The position numbers and the translations under genes were made by a program. Positions 15,421 through 24,657 of a stretch of 64,000 bases of DNA are shown piece after piece. Source of the DNA: Gammaproteobacteria bacterium (GTDB lineage Bacteria > Pseudomonadota > Gammaproteobacteria > Nevskiales > Nevskiaceae); assembly GCA_022599775.1 (NCBI GenBank), contig JAHZLQ010000048.1:1-64000 (forward strand). Direction: 5' to 3'. The stretch's first letter is position 1; every line of letters starts with the position of its first letter. Under the pieces are notes generated by a model, which was given only the letters and a program-made list of their open reading frames with translations, did not search any database and was not told where the DNA came from.

Positions 15421-16884
15421 ATGCGTCAAAAGCTTGTTTCTGCCGTGCTGATCAGCCTGCTCGCAGCACAGTCCGTCACGGCTGCCGTGCCTACGGACCT
15501 GAACCTGCCGCAGATGGGCGAGCCTGCCGATCTGTCGATGACGCCCACCGAAGAGCGCGAGATCGGGCGCGATGTCGTCGCCCAGCTCTATTCGGCCGGT
15601 TACATCCTCGATGACGCCGAACTGACCGACTACATGTCCGGCATCGGCTGGACGCTGGCCACCTATGCCGACAACAAGCCCGAAAGCTTCCAGTTTTTCG
15701 TGGTGAAGGACCCCAGCATCAATGCGTTCGCGCTGCCGGGCGGCTATATCGGTTTCAATGCCGGCCTGCTGATCGCGTCACGCAACGAAAGCGAGGTCGC
15801 CGGCGTGATGGGCCACGAAATGGCGCACGTCACCCAGCGCCATATCGCACGCACGATCGAAGGCACCAAGGTCAGCAACATGGCGACGATGGCGGCGATG
15901 CTGGCCGGCATCATCGCTGGCGCCGCCTCGGGCAATGGTGATCTGATCATCGGTTCGCTCGGCGCCGGCAGCGCCCTGAGCTACCAGAACCAGGTGAACT
16001 TCACCCGCGCCCACGAAATGGAGGCCGACCGCGTCGGCATCCGCACGATGGCCGAAGCCGGCTTCGATCCGGAAGGCATGGCAAGCTTCTTTCAGCGGCT
16101 CGAACAGCAATCCCGCCTCTACGGCAGCGGCGTACCCGAAATCCTGCGCACCCATCCGGTCAACACCACGCGTATCGCCGAAGCCGAGTCACGCGCGCGC
16201 GACTACCCGGTGCGGTCCTACCATCAGTCCACCGAATTTCCGCTGATGCAGGCGCGGGCCACCGTGCTCAGTGCCAGCCGTGCCAGCCAGGCCCGCGAGC
16301 TCTATCTGCGGAAGATGGACGCGGGCGACGAAACCGTTGCCACCCGCTACGGCGCCGCGCTGGCGCTGTCAGAACTCAGCGAGAACGAGCGGGCGATGCA
16401 GGTTCTGGAGCCGGCGCTCGAAAAGATGCCGCGGAACACGCATCTGCGCTTGCTTGAGGCCCATCTGCAACTCGAAACCAAGCAGGGCGACCGCGCGCTG
16501 GCGACGCTCGAAGACGTGATGGAGCATCAGCCCCGCTCGGCGCCGGCGATCTTCGCCTACGCCGAAGCACTGATTACGCTCGACCGTCCGAACGAGGCGC
16601 GGCAGTTCCTGCTGGATCGCGGCCCGCTGCTGGAAGGTCGCCCGGACATGCACCGATTGCTGGCCGACGCCGCCGAGGCCACCAACAACACCTCCGAACT
16701 GGCGTTCCAGAACGCGAGCTACCGCTTCGAGCGCGGTGATGCACGCGGCGCGATCCAGCAGATCGATGCCGGTCTGCGTATCGCCGGCCTGGAAGACAAC
16801 GAACGCGCGCGACTGGCCGCGTTCAGATCCGAAGTGCGCAGTGCCTTGCCGAAGAACTGGCGGCCGTCCGACAACCGTCGTTGA
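15421..16884 (+). CDS. bepA: BepA-like periplasmic M48 metalloprotease with TPR domain
   Basis: 487 aa from the ATG at 15421. The frame is open far upstream through psd, but only here does a signal peptide begin (MRQKLVSAVLISLLAAQSVTA), so this start is chosen. An M48 peptidase domain follows with MGHEMAHVTQRH (zinc ligands His132 and His136, catalytic Glu133) and the third ligand in HEMEADRVG. The preceding AFALPGGYIGFNAGLL is typical of BepA/YfgC. The C-terminal half (from about residue 285) is Ala/Leu/Glu-rich TPR repeats. BepA degrades stalled outer-membrane proteins such as LptD and helps their assembly with the Bam complex. It stands 83 bp after psd and ends 24 bp from a convergent gene. 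Confidence 0.93.
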   Translation: MRQKLVSAVLISLLAAQSVTAAVPTDLNLPQMGEPADLSMTPTEEREIGRDVVAQLYSAGYILDDAELTDYMSGIGWTLATYADNKPESFQFFVVKDPSINAFALPGGYIGFNAGLLIASRNESEVAGVMGHEMAHVTQRHIARTIEGTKVSNMATMAAMLAGIIAGAASGNGDLIIGSLGAGSALSYQNQVNFTRAHEMEADRVGIRTMAEAGFDPEGMASFFQRLEQQSRLYGSGVPEILRTHPVNTTRIAEAESRARDYPVRSYHQSTEFPLMQARATVLSASRASQARELYLRKMDAGDETVATRYGAALALSELSENERAMQVLEPALEKMPRNTHLRLLEAHLQLETKQGDRALATLEDVMEHQPRSAPAIFAYAEALITLDRPNEARQFLLDRGPLLEGRPDMHRLLADAAEATNNTSELAFQNASYRFERGDARGAIQQIDAGLRIAGLEDNERARLAAFRSEVRSALPKNWRPSDNRR

Positions 16885-16908
16885 AGTCCGCAGCAAGCCT
16901 GATTTCGA

Positions 16909-17895
16909 TCAACTGCGAAGCAACCGGTTTTCGAGCAGCCAGCGATGACTGTGCTCCAGCATCGAAGCCAGCGGTGAGGGCTGATAGCCCAATTCATCCA
17001 TCGCCTTGCGACTGCTGCAATACATGTTGCAGGACATCAGGTGCACCGTATCGCGGGTGATTTCCGGCTCACGCCCGAACAGCGGCGCGATGAATTCCTC
17101 GGCGCTCGCATAGGCATGCAGCAGCCGGTTCGGCAAGGTCAGCACACGCGGCTTGCGACCGAGGATGCGTGAGACTTCCTGCACCAGGCCGACGTAGCTG
17201 GTATCGGCGCCGCCCAGCAGGTAGTTTGCGCCGATCTCGCCGCGCTCCGCGGCGGCCACCAGCGCCTTCGCCACATTCGGCGCGTGACAGAAACTGCCGC
17301 CGCCGGCCGGCACGCCCGGCAAACGCCGCCCTCGCACGATGCCGAACAGGCGCGACCAGTTGTAGCGGTCATACGGCCCGATGACATGCCCCGGATTGAT
17401 GATGACGGCCGGCAGGCCGCGCTGAATGCCGTGCTTGACCTCGCGCTCGGCCATGGCCTTGCTGCGGATGTAGGTCACTTGGGAACTGCTGCCGCGGGTC
17501 GGCGTCTGCTCGGTGACAATGCCGCCATGCACCCCGTAGGCGACGACGCTGGACGTGTGCACGAAGCGGCGCGCGCGACGCTCCAGGGCCACGCGCACCA
17601 CGTTGCGGGTGCCGCGCACATTCACCTTCAACTGTTCGGCGCCGGAGCGCGCCCACAGGCTGGTATTTCCGGCCACATGAAACACCGCGTCGGGGGATTT
17701 GGGCATGGCCTCACGCAGACTGTCGAGCTGGGTGACGTCACCGAAGACACGCTCCACCGGCCAGGGATCGAGATCACGGGTATCGGCATTGCGGCGGCAC
17801 ATTGCGACAACGCGCCACTCCTGCGCCAGCAGCTCGCGCACCAGGTTCAGTCCGACGAAGCCGTTGGCCCCGGTGACGAATGCGGTTCGGGTCAC
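16909..17895 (-). CDS. NAD(P)-dependent epimerase/dehydratase (extended SDR)
   Basis: 328 aa from a GTG at 17895, chosen because GGAGGAGCGAGGACC immediately precedes it and the dinucleotide motif starts three residues later; a longer 362-aa reading lacks these supports. TAFVTGANGFVGLNLV is the GxxGxxG Rossmann motif, HVAGNTS and HTSSVVAYG the strand motifs, and YIRSK the catalytic YxxxK. The overall pattern resembles dihydroflavonol-4-reductase/3-beta-hydroxysteroid dehydrogenase-like members. The substrate cannot be read from sequence; a sugar-nucleotide, a steroid/hopanoid or a small ketone are all possible. It lies downstream of lapB on the same strand after a 138-bp gap and converges on bepA. 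Confidence 0.85.
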   Translation of the reverse strand: MTRTAFVTGANGFVGLNLVRELLAQEWRVVAMCRRNADTRDLDPWPVERVFGDVTQLDSLREAMPKSPDAVFHVAGNTSLWARSGAEQLKVNVRGTRNVVRVALERRARRFVHTSSVVAYGVHGGIVTEQTPTRGSSSQVTYIRSKAMAEREVKHGIQRGLPAVIINPGHVIGPYDRYNWSRLFGIVRGRRLPGVPAGGGSFCHAPNVAKALVAAAERGEIGANYLLGGADTSYVGLVQEVSRILGRKPRVLTLPNRLLHAYASAEEFIAPLFGREPEITRDTVHLMSCNMYCSSRKAMDELGYQPSPLASMLEHSHRWLLENRLLRS

Positions 17896-18033
17896 GGTCC
17901 TCGCTCCTCCTGCCGGGCCGTCCAATTTTTTCCGAAGCGTACCGACGACAGGCAAGCACAATCGCGGCGCAACGGAGTTGTGCGACCCTTCTACCACTTT
18001 AGTCGACCATGGCGCCAGCGTGGTGCCGACGCG

Positions 18034-19203
18034 TCAGGAGGCGCCCGGGATGCTCTGGATATCGTCCGGCAACGGTTCGATACTGTCCCATTGCTTGCAA
18101 CTGGGGCATTGCCAGAACAGGAATCGCGGCGTCAGCCCGCAACTGCGGCAACGGTAGCTGGGTGCGGCCTTCATCGAATTCTCGATCGCGGAGCGCAGGA
18201 CCCGCACCGGTTCACCCAGACCTTCGACTTCCTGCAACAAGGCATGCAGGCCGCTCCAGCTGGGCGTGCGCGACATGCGGTCCGCCAGGAACTGTGCAGC
18301 ATCCTCACCGCTTTCGCGCATCAATTTAGCCAGCATCACGGACGGCAGGGCGGTCGGATAGTCCTTTTCCGCTTCCTTGAGGTAGCCGCGCAGACCGCGC
18401 AGATCGTCGGCCTTGCGATAGGCGCGTTCGATGCCCGGCATCACCTCGCGAAAGAAGCGCAGGTCCTGATCCGGGACACGTTGATAGGCCGCGATCGCGC
18501 CGGCCTGATCGTCGAGCGCCTCCCGCGCCCCGCCCAGCACCAGGCTGGCGCGCACGCTGCCCCTGGATTCGGATAGCGCCTGCTCCGCAAGACGTTCCGC
18601 TTGCCTGAAGTCGCCATCGGCCTTGGCCAGATCGGCCAGTTCGCAGTGATAGTGCGCAATGACCGGCCGCAGGGATTCGCCGCGCACGGCCTGCAGGCGT
18701 TGCGCGGCGACGATCGCCTTGTCCCAATCGTGTTCCTGCTCGTAGATGCCGACCAAGGCAGTCAGGCATTCGGCCTGGAACAGGCCTTCGTCGACGAGCG
18801 CGCCGAACAGCTTCTCGGCGTGATCGAGCAAGCCGGCCTTCTGATAGTCATGAGCCAGCTCCAGACGCGCGCGGTGTGCGAATTCAGCAGCCAGCCCTTC
18901 CTGCGCCAGAACGTTCTGATGCAACCTCAGAGCGCGGTCCACCTCGCCACGTCTGCGGAACAGGCTGCCCAGGGTAAGGTGCAGGTCCGCGGTCTGGTCC
19001 GTGACCTCTACGGCCTGGATCAGGGTGGTCATCGAAGCGTCGGCGTCATCGGTACCTGCGGCATCAAGGCCGGCGAGGTAATCGGAGGGCTTATCGACAG
19101 CCGCGCCGGGTGCGCCTTGCTGGATATGTCGGCGCGCGACGGTCCAGCCCAGCGCGAACCCGATGGGCAGCAACAGGACGACCAGACCGAAGCCTTCAAA
19201 CAT
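18034..19203 (-). CDS. lapB: Lipopolysaccharide assembly protein B
   Basis: 389 aa, the usual length. An N-terminal membrane anchor (GLVVLLLPIGFALGWTVA) is followed by cytoplasmic TPR repeats (about residues 40-340) and a C-terminal rubredoxin-type zinc/iron knuckle (YRCRSCGLTPRF and WQCPSCKQWDS, two CxxC pairs). LapB (YciM) recruits LpxC to FtsH and so limits LPS synthesis, and interacts with PbgA. It follows lapA on the same strand as in E. coli. The four knuckle cysteines, essential in E. coli, are intact. This locus therefore balances the lpx genes encoded about 25 kb away. Confidence 0.97.
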   Translation of the reverse strand: MFEGFGLVVLLLPIGFALGWTVARRHIQQGAPGAAVDKPSDYLAGLDAAGTDDADASMTTLIQAVEVTDQTADLHLTLGSLFRRRGEVDRALRLHQNVLAQEGLAAEFAHRARLELAHDYQKAGLLDHAEKLFGALVDEGLFQAECLTALVGIYEQEHDWDKAIVAAQRLQAVRGESLRPVIAHYHCELADLAKADGDFRQAERLAEQALSESRGSVRASLVLGGAREALDDQAGAIAAYQRVPDQDLRFFREVMPGIERAYRKADDLRGLRGYLKEAEKDYPTALPSVMLAKLMRESGEDAAQFLADRMSRTPSWSGLHALLQEVEGLGEPVRVLRSAIENSMKAAPSYRCRSCGLTPRFLFWQCPSCKQWDSIEPLPDDIQSIPGAS

Positions 19204-19257
19204 GGATGTTGAACTGAATGTCGGTTTGATGCCGCGTCTGCGCAGAAGACCTGAGGA

Positions 19258-19575
19258 TCAAGGGCCTTCCTTGATCGGCAGTTCCCGCAGCGAACGCAGT
19301 TCCGAATCGCTGTCCTTGAGCTTGCGCTTCAGGCGGCGGTTCTCGTTTTTGAGCTCGAAAATGCGCCCCCCGCAGATGATCAGGCTAAGCAGGATGGAAC
19401 CGCCCATCACGCCCAGCAGCAGCCAGATGAGGCCGATCGAAACCGTGCCCGCAAGATAGTCGAATTGTACGGTCTGCGCGTTGAAGTAACCGATCGAAAC
19501 GCCCAGCGCGAGCACCACCACAAACAGGATGATCAGCAGAATCCGGCCGAGCGAGCCTGTGCGCTTGCCGCTCAC
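19258..19575 (-). CDS. lapA: LapA family inner-membrane protein (DUF1049)
   Basis: 105 aa. Two transmembrane segments ([23 protein letters not shown] and [23 protein letters not shown]) enclose [17 protein letters not shown], a LapA hallmark. A charged, coiled-coil cytoplasmic tail with [15 protein letters not shown] follows. It partners with LapB at the inner membrane. The start is GTG at 19575, overlapping the ihfB stop as GTGA, so it is translationally coupled to ihfB. The ihfB-lapA-lapB order is conserved in gammaproteobacteria. Confidence 0.95.
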   Translation of the reverse strand: MSGKRTGSLGRILLIILFVVVLALGVSIGYFNAQTVQFDYLAGTVSIGLIWLLLGVMGGSILLSLIICGGRIFELKNENRRLKRKLKDSDSELRSLRELPIKEGP

Positions 19576-19874
19576 CCGGTAATCTCGGTGCCGGCGCGCT
19601 GATTGACGCGTTCGCGCAATTCCTTGCCGGGTTTGAAATGCGGGACGAACTTGGCGGAGATCGTAACGGCGTCCCCGGTTTTCGGATTGCGGCCGACACG
19701 CGCCGGACGGTGATGCAGCGAGAAACTGCCGAATCCACGTATTTCGACACGGTCCTGACGGGCCAGAGCGAGACTGACCTCATCCAGTATCAGCTTGACG
19801 GCCAGTTCGACATCCTTGTGCATCAAATGCGTCTGGCGGATGGCGAGCTTGTCGATCAGTTCGGATTTGGTCAT
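19572..19874 (-). CDS. ihfB: Integration host factor subunit beta
   Basis: 100 aa. It starts [11 protein letters not shown] and has the DNA-bending arm signature of the HU/IHF family ([22 protein letters not shown]), with the [14 protein letters not shown] and [18 protein letters not shown] segments that mark the beta subunit. With IhfA it forms the heterodimer that bends DNA in the nucleoid, at sigma54 promoters and in recombination. It follows rpsA, as in E. coli and Pseudomonas, but a strong terminator separates the two, so it may depend on read-through or its own promoter. Confidence 0.97.
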   Translation of the reverse strand: MTKSELIDKLAIRQTHLMHKDVELAVKLILDEVSLALARQDRVEIRGFGSFSLHHRPARVGRNPKTGDAVTISAKFVPHFKPGKELRERVNQRAGTEITG

Positions 19875-19930
19875 CGGTGCGTCTCGGAATTCGGGGACGG
19901 ATTCGGGAGCGATATCGAGTCAACGATAGT

Positions 19931-19972
19931 CAAAAAAAAAGGGCCGCGCAAGCGCGGCCCTTGATTTTTCCC
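19931..19972 (-). terminator. Strong Rho-independent terminator after rpsA
   Basis: A perfect 9-bp stem GGGCCGCGC / GCGCGGCCC (19941-19960, 2-nt gap at the centre) is followed on the minus strand by a run of nine T (19940-19932). The other side is also T-rich on the plus strand (TTGATTTTT), so it could work both ways. It lies 24 bp beyond the rpsA stop, between rpsA and ihfB. Confidence 0.92.
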
Positions 19973-19996
19973 TTTGTTTTTGAAGGGATAGACAGC

Positions 19997-21676
19997 TTAG
20001 TTCGAGTCTCCGCCCATCTTTTCCTTGAGCAGGTCGCCGAGACTGGTCTTGCCGGTCGTGGCATTGCGGCTGTATTCCGCCACCGTTTCTTCCTCGTCCT
20101 GAATCTCCTTCACGCGGACCGAAAGCTGCACGATGCGGCTCTTGCGATCGATTCCGATGAACGAGGCTTCCAGATCATCACCGACGCTGAGGATCGTGGT
20201 GGCGTCGTCGACACGCTCGCGCGCCAGGTCGTTGGCCTTGATGTAGCCCTCGACGCCTTCGGCGAGAATGATCACGGCACCGCGCGCGTCGACTTCCTTG
20301 ACCTTGCCCATGACCTTGTCGCCACGGGTGTTTTCGGCCATGAACTGCGCCAGCGGATCGGACTGCATCTGCTTGACGCCCAGAGAGATGCGCTCACGCT
20401 CGGCGTCGATCGCCAGCACCGTGGCTTCCACGTCCTGGCCCTTGGTGTACTTGCGCACGGCGTCTTCGCCGGCCTCGTTCCACGAAAGATCGGACAGGTG
20501 AACCAGACCGTCGATGCCGCCATCCAGACCGATGAACACGCCGAAATCGGTGATCGACTTGATCGTGCCGAAAACGCGGTCGCCCTTCTGGTGGTTCTGC
20601 GCGAACTCTTCCCAGGGATTCGGCACGCACTGCTTCATGCCCAGGGAGATACGGCGGCGCTCTTCGTCGATGTCGAGAATCATGACCTCGACCTCGTCGC
20701 CGATCGTCACGACCTTGTTCGGGTTGACGTTCTTGTTGGTCCAGTCCATCTCGGAGACGTGAACCAGGCCTTCAACACCGGCTTCGATTTCCACGAAGGA
20801 GCCGTAGTCGGTGATGTTGGTGACCTTGCCGAACAGGCGTGTCTTCTCGGGATAGCGACGGGCGATGTCGACCCAGGGATCCTCGCCCAGCTGCTTGAGG
20901 CCGAGGCTCACGCGGCGACGCTCGCGGTCGTACTTGAGCACCTTGACTTCGATCTCTTCACCGACCGTGACCACTTCCGACGGATCCTTGACGCGCTTCC
21001 ACGACATGTCGGTGATGTGGAGCAGACCGTCGATGCCGCCGAGGTCGACAAAGGCGCCGTATTCGACGAGGTTCTTGACCACACCCTTGAGCACCACGCC
21101 TTCCTGCAGCGTCGCCAGCAGCGAGTCACGCTCGGCGCTGTATTCGGCCTCAAGCACTTCGCGACGCGAAACAACGACGTTGTTGCGCAGCTTGTCGAGC
21201 TTGATGATCTTGAATTCGAGGGGCTTGCCTTCGAGATAGGCGGTATCGCGAACCGGACGGACATCGACCAGCGAGCCCGGAAGGAACGCGCGCACGGCGC
21301 CGATATCGACGGTGTAGCCGCCCTTGACCTTGCCGGTCATGGTGCCGATCACGATCTCCGAATCCTCGAACGCCTTGGTGAGGCGGTCCCAGGTGCGGAT
21401 ACGCTCGGCTTTTTCCTTGGAGAACTTGGTTTCGCCGAAACCGTCTTCGACGGTTTCCAGCGCGACCTCGACTTCGTCTCCAGCCGCAACGGTGATTTCA
21501 CCGTCTTCGGACTTGAACTCGTCTATGGGGATGACACCTTCGGACTTCAGACCTGCGTCGACGATGACGACGTCGGTCTTGACCTCCAGCACCACAGCCT
21601 TTACGAGTGACCCCGGCTGCATCGATTGACCGGCGGCAAGGCTTGCTTCAAATAGTTCGGCGAAACTTTCGCTCAT
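19997..21676 (-). CDS. rpsA: 30S ribosomal protein S1
   Basis: 559 aa, equal to typical gammaproteobacterial S1. Six S1 (OB-fold) RNA-binding domains are visible, each with a variant of a [50 protein letters not shown] core. The N-terminal domains bind the ribosome and the later ones mRNA, promoting initiation on structured or Shine-Dalgarno-poor messages. Immediately upstream of the ATG (AAGTGAGTAAACCTTAA) there is no canonical Shine-Dalgarno, matching the autogenously controlled rpsA leaders described in gammaproteobacteria. It lies 95 bp downstream of cmk. A strong terminator follows. Confidence 0.98.
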   Translation of the reverse strand: MSESFAELFEASLAAGQSMQPGSLVKAVVLEVKTDVVIVDAGLKSEGVIPIDEFKSEDGEITVAAGDEVEVALETVEDGFGETKFSKEKAERIRTWDRLTKAFEDSEIVIGTMTGKVKGGYTVDIGAVRAFLPGSLVDVRPVRDTAYLEGKPLEFKIIKLDKLRNNVVVSRREVLEAEYSAERDSLLATLQEGVVLKGVVKNLVEYGAFVDLGGIDGLLHITDMSWKRVKDPSEVVTVGEEIEVKVLKYDRERRRVSLGLKQLGEDPWVDIARRYPEKTRLFGKVTNITDYGSFVEIEAGVEGLVHVSEMDWTNKNVNPNKVVTIGDEVEVMILDIDEERRRISLGMKQCVPNPWEEFAQNHQKGDRVFGTIKSITDFGVFIGLDGGIDGLVHLSDLSWNEAGEDAVRKYTKGQDVEATVLAIDAERERISLGVKQMQSDPLAQFMAENTRGDKVMGKVKEVDARGAVIILAEGVEGYIKANDLARERVDDATTILSVGDDLEASFIGIDRKSRIVQLSVRVKEIQDEEETVAEYSRNATTGKTSLGDLLKEKMGGDSN

Positions 21677-21771
21677 TTAAGGTTTACTCACTTGTCTGCG
21701 AATTCGTCCTGAATTCAACAGGTCCAGGTTGATTGAAAAAATCCGGTCCCGCGTCCTTGCGGATTCCGGCC

Positions 21772-22458
21772 CTACCCGCCCAAGCCTCGGGCGGCCAACA
21801 AATCGACGACTTGCGCGAACACCGAATCTGCGGAAATATGGGTGGTGTCGATCACCACCGCATCGTCCGCAGCCCGCAACGGCGCTGTGGCCCGTTGGCG
21901 ATCCCGCAAGTCACGCGCACGTATCTCCGCGCAAAGACCGTCGAGTTTAGCCGGCTTTCCGGCGTCCCTCAACTGACGAAAACGCCGGCGCGCCCGTTCT
22001 TCGGCGCTCGCATCGAGAAAAATCTTGAGCGGCGCATCCGGAAAAACGATCGTGCCCATGTCGCGCCCGTCCGCGACCAGCCCCGGCGGCTGCATGAAAT
22101 CACGCTGGCGTTGCAACAATGCGGCACGAATCTGCGGCACCGCGGCGATCTGCGAAGCGAGCCCGCCGGTGGTTTCCAGACGCACCTGGGCGGTGACATC
22201 GACGCCGTCCACAAGAATCGCCTCGGCATCGGCCGCTGCCGAAAACACGATGTCCAGACGCGGTGCCAGCGCCGCCACGCGCGCGCTGTCATCCAGCGGA
22301 ATACCGTCACGCTGCGCCGCCAACGCCAGAATCCGGTAAAGCGCACCGCTGTCGAGCAAATGCCAGTGCAAACGCCGTGACAGCGCGCGCGCCACGGTGC
22401 CCTTGCCGACTCCGGACGGGCCGTCGATCGTCACCATCGGGACGGAGGGTTCAGTCAT
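21772..22458 (-). CDS. cmk: Cytidylate kinase
   Basis: 228 aa from the ATG at 22458. A longer frame is open but reads through the 3' end of aroA, and MTEPSVPMVTIDGPSGVGKG is the typical N-terminus. P-loop GPSGVGKGT, LDSGALYR (CMP-binding) and VADGRDMGTIVFPDA, with a LID region RARRRF, identify CMP kinase. It phosphorylates CMP and dCMP with ATP. Its start overlaps the aroA stop by 8 bp (ATGACTGA). The aroA-cmk-rpsA order is conserved in gammaproteobacteria. Confidence 0.97.
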   Translation of the reverse strand: MTEPSVPMVTIDGPSGVGKGTVARALSRRLHWHLLDSGALYRILALAAQRDGIPLDDSARVAALAPRLDIVFSAAADAEAILVDGVDVTAQVRLETTGGLASQIAAVPQIRAALLQRQRDFMQPPGLVADGRDMGTIVFPDAPLKIFLDASAEERARRRFRQLRDAGKPAKLDGLCAEIRARDLRDRQRATAPLRAADDAVVIDTTHISADSVFAQVVDLLAARGLGG

Positions 22459-23785
22459 GGCCGTGATCCACGGTGATTGGGAGCCCGGCGCCGGCAGCCA
22501 ATTCGGCGAAGCCCGGAAACGAGGTGTCCACATTGGCGCAGTCGTCGATCACGATTGGCGAGTTCGCCCTCAGCGCCGCCACGGCGAATGACATCGCCAC
22601 GCGATGATCGCCCAGCGAATCGATGCGTCCGCCGCCCAGTTGTCCTTCAGCGCCGACACCGGCGATGCACGCGCCGTCCGCGCGCGCCTCGGCGTCGACA
22701 CCCAGAATACGCAGACCATCCACCATCGCCTGGATGCGATCGGATTCCTTGACCCGCAGTTCTTCGGCACCGGTGATGACGGTTTCGCCGTCGGCGCAGG
22801 CCGCCGCGATGAACAGCGCCGGAAACTCGTCGATCGCGGAGGCCACCAGCTCCGAGCCGATCTCGATGCCGCTCAGACCCACGCCACGCACGCGCAGATC
22901 CGCCACTGGCTCGGAACCGAACTCCCGGGGCTCCAGCACTTCGATGTCGGCACCCATGCGGCGCAGAATCTCGATGACGCCGGTGCGTGTCGGATTGATG
23001 CCGACATCGGTGAGAATCAGCTCCGATCCCGGCACGATCGCCGCCGCCACCATAAAGAACGCCGCCGAAGAAATATCCGCCGGCACCTCGATATCGCAGG
23101 CCTGCAAGGCTTGTCCGCCACGCAGGCTGGCTTGGCCCGCCTGCGCCAGCACCTCCACGCCAAAGGCCCGCAACATGCGCTCGCTGTGGTCGCGCGACGG
23201 CGCCGGCTCCAGCACCAGGGTTTCGCCCTCGGCATACAGACCGGCCAAGAGCAGGCAGGACTTGACCTGCGCGCTGGACACCGGTGACTCGTAGCGAATG
23301 CCGTGCAGATGATCGGCGGGTCCGATGCTCAGTGGCGCGGTGCCGTTTTCGGTGGTTTCGATCTGCGCGCCCATGCGACGCAAAGGGTCGACCACGCGAC
23401 GCATCGGCCGCCGCGACAGCGAGGCATCGCCGCTCAGGACCGAGCTGAAACGCTGGCCGCTCATCAGACCGGCCATCAAGCGCATCGAGGTGCCGGAATT
23501 GCCGAGATCCAGCGCCTGCGTCGGCGCCTTCAGTCCATGCAGGCCGACGCCGCCAATACGGAGGCGGTCCGGCGCATCGATCTGCACCTCGGCACCCATC
23601 GCCCGAAACGCCTTCATCGTGCTGAGGCAGTCCTCCCCATTGAGAAAGCCGCTGATTCGCGAACGCCCTTCGGCCAGCGAGGCGAACATCACCGAACGAT
23701 GGGAAATCGACTTGTCTCCCGGCACGCGCAGACGGCCTTGCAGCCGACCACCCGCACTCAACTTGAAGACTGTCTTTTTATTCAT
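22451..23785 (-). CDS. aroA: 3-phosphoshikimate 1-carboxyvinyltransferase (EPSP synthase)
   Basis: 444 aa. The N-terminus LRVPGDKSISHR holds the shikimate-3-phosphate/PEP-binding Lys and Ser; LDLGNSGTSMRLMAGL is the second signature, and EELRVKESDRIQAM and SLGDHRVAMSF the third and fourth. The GNSGTSMRLMAG loop (rather than GNAGTAMR) resembles the class II, Pseudomonas/Agrobacterium-type enzymes. It makes EPSP for chorismate synthesis. Its ATG overlaps the tyrA stop (ATGA). In Pseudomonas aeruginosa the two genes are fused; here they are separate but coupled. Confidence 0.97.
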   Translation of the reverse strand: MNKKTVFKLSAGGRLQGRLRVPGDKSISHRSVMFASLAEGRSRISGFLNGEDCLSTMKAFRAMGAEVQIDAPDRLRIGGVGLHGLKAPTQALDLGNSGTSMRLMAGLMSGQRFSSVLSGDASLSRRPMRRVVDPLRRMGAQIETTENGTAPLSIGPADHLHGIRYESPVSSAQVKSCLLLAGLYAEGETLVLEPAPSRDHSERMLRAFGVEVLAQAGQASLRGGQALQACDIEVPADISSAAFFMVAAAIVPGSELILTDVGINPTRTGVIEILRRMGADIEVLEPREFGSEPVADLRVRGVGLSGIEIGSELVASAIDEFPALFIAAACADGETVITGAEELRVKESDRIQAMVDGLRILGVDAEARADGACIAGVGAEGQLGGGRIDSLGDHRVAMSFAVAALRANSPIVIDDCANVDTSFPGFAELAAGAGLPITVDHGHD

Positions 23786-24657
23786 TGATTCTTAAATGAT
23801 TTTTCTACGGTTTCAAGATACTGCTCGCGTGCCGATCGAGCATGCTGGAATTGCGCCAACACAGCCTCGCCATCATCACGTTCGATCGCATCGCGCAGGC
23901 CCGTGAGCACGCGGCTGAATTCGTCGATGACCGGCAGCAGCGCCGCACGATTGGCGCGCACGATGTCATGCCACATGCGCGGGCTGCTGGAAGCAATACG
24001 CGTGAAATCGCGAAAGCCGCCGGCGGCGTAGGCGAAGATCTCGCGTTCGCTCTCCATGCCGGCGAGACAGTCCACCAAGGCATAGGCCAGCACATGCGGC
24101 AGATGACTGGTCGCGGCCAGAACCTCGTCGTGATGCTGCGGTTCCATCTCCACGACGGTGGCGCCGCAGGATTGCCAGGCGGATCGCACGCGTTCAATCG
24201 CGGATTCAACCGCCGGCCCCGGCGTCAGGATGACGCGGCGTCCGCGAAACAGGTCGGCCCGGGACGCCGCAACGCCGAAGCGTTCGCCGCCGGCGATCGG
24301 GTGTCCCGGCACGAACCACTGCGGCCACTCCCCGCAGACGGCAATCACCGATTCGATCACCGAACCCTTGGTGCTTCCGACATCGGTCACCACCGCACCG
24401 GATGCAAGGGCCGGCATCAGCGCGGCGACCACCGATCCGACGGCACCCACCGGAACCGCCAGCAGCACCAGATCGGCATCGCTCACCGCATCGGCGACGC
24501 TATGCCCCGCTCGATCGATCACACCGAGCGACAGCGCCTGTTCCAACTGCTGCGCATCCGTATCGTAGGCGCTGATCCGTTCCACCTGCCCGGCCTCGCG
24601 CAAGGCGCGCGCCACCGAACCGCCGATCAGGCCAATGCCGACAACCGCCAGATTCAC
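23782..24657 (-). CDS. tyrA: Prephenate/arogenate dehydrogenase
   Basis: 291 aa, GTG start overlapping the hisC stop (GTGA). NLAVVGIGLIGGSVARALRE is the NAD(P)-binding motif; TDVGSTKGSV, FVPGHPIAGGERFG (prephenate-binding His region) and MEPQHHDEVLAATSHLPHVLAYAL mark the family. There is no chorismate mutase or ACT domain, so it is the monofunctional, cyclohexadienyl-dehydrogenase type. It oxidatively decarboxylates prephenate or arogenate on the way to tyrosine. The hisC-tyrA-aroA-cmk genes form one chain of overlapping frames. Confidence 0.95.
   Translation of the reverse strand: MNLAVVGIGLIGGSVARALREAGQVERISAYDTDAQQLEQALSLGVIDRAGHSVADAVSDADLVLLAVPVGAVGSVVAALMPALASGAVVTDVGSTKGSVIESVIAVCGEWPQWFVPGHPIAGGERFGVAASRADLFRGRRVILTPGPAVESAIERVRSAWQSCGATVVEMEPQHHDEVLAATSHLPHVLAYALVDCLAGMESEREIFAYAAGGFRDFTRIASSSPRMWHDIVRANRAALLPVIDEFSRVLTGLRDAIERDDGEAVLAQFQHARSAREQYLETVEKSFKNQ

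Noticed and set aside
21677..21771. A possible terminator between cmk and rpsA (ATCCG...CGGAT followed by T6)
   Set aside because: The stem is only 5 bp with a 14-nt loop. It may be part of the rpsA leader, but it is too weak to annotate as a terminator.
22459..22533. A 25-residue N-terminal extension of cytidylate kinase
   Set aside because: It lies inside aroA, and the conserved kinase N-terminus begins at the ATG at 22458.
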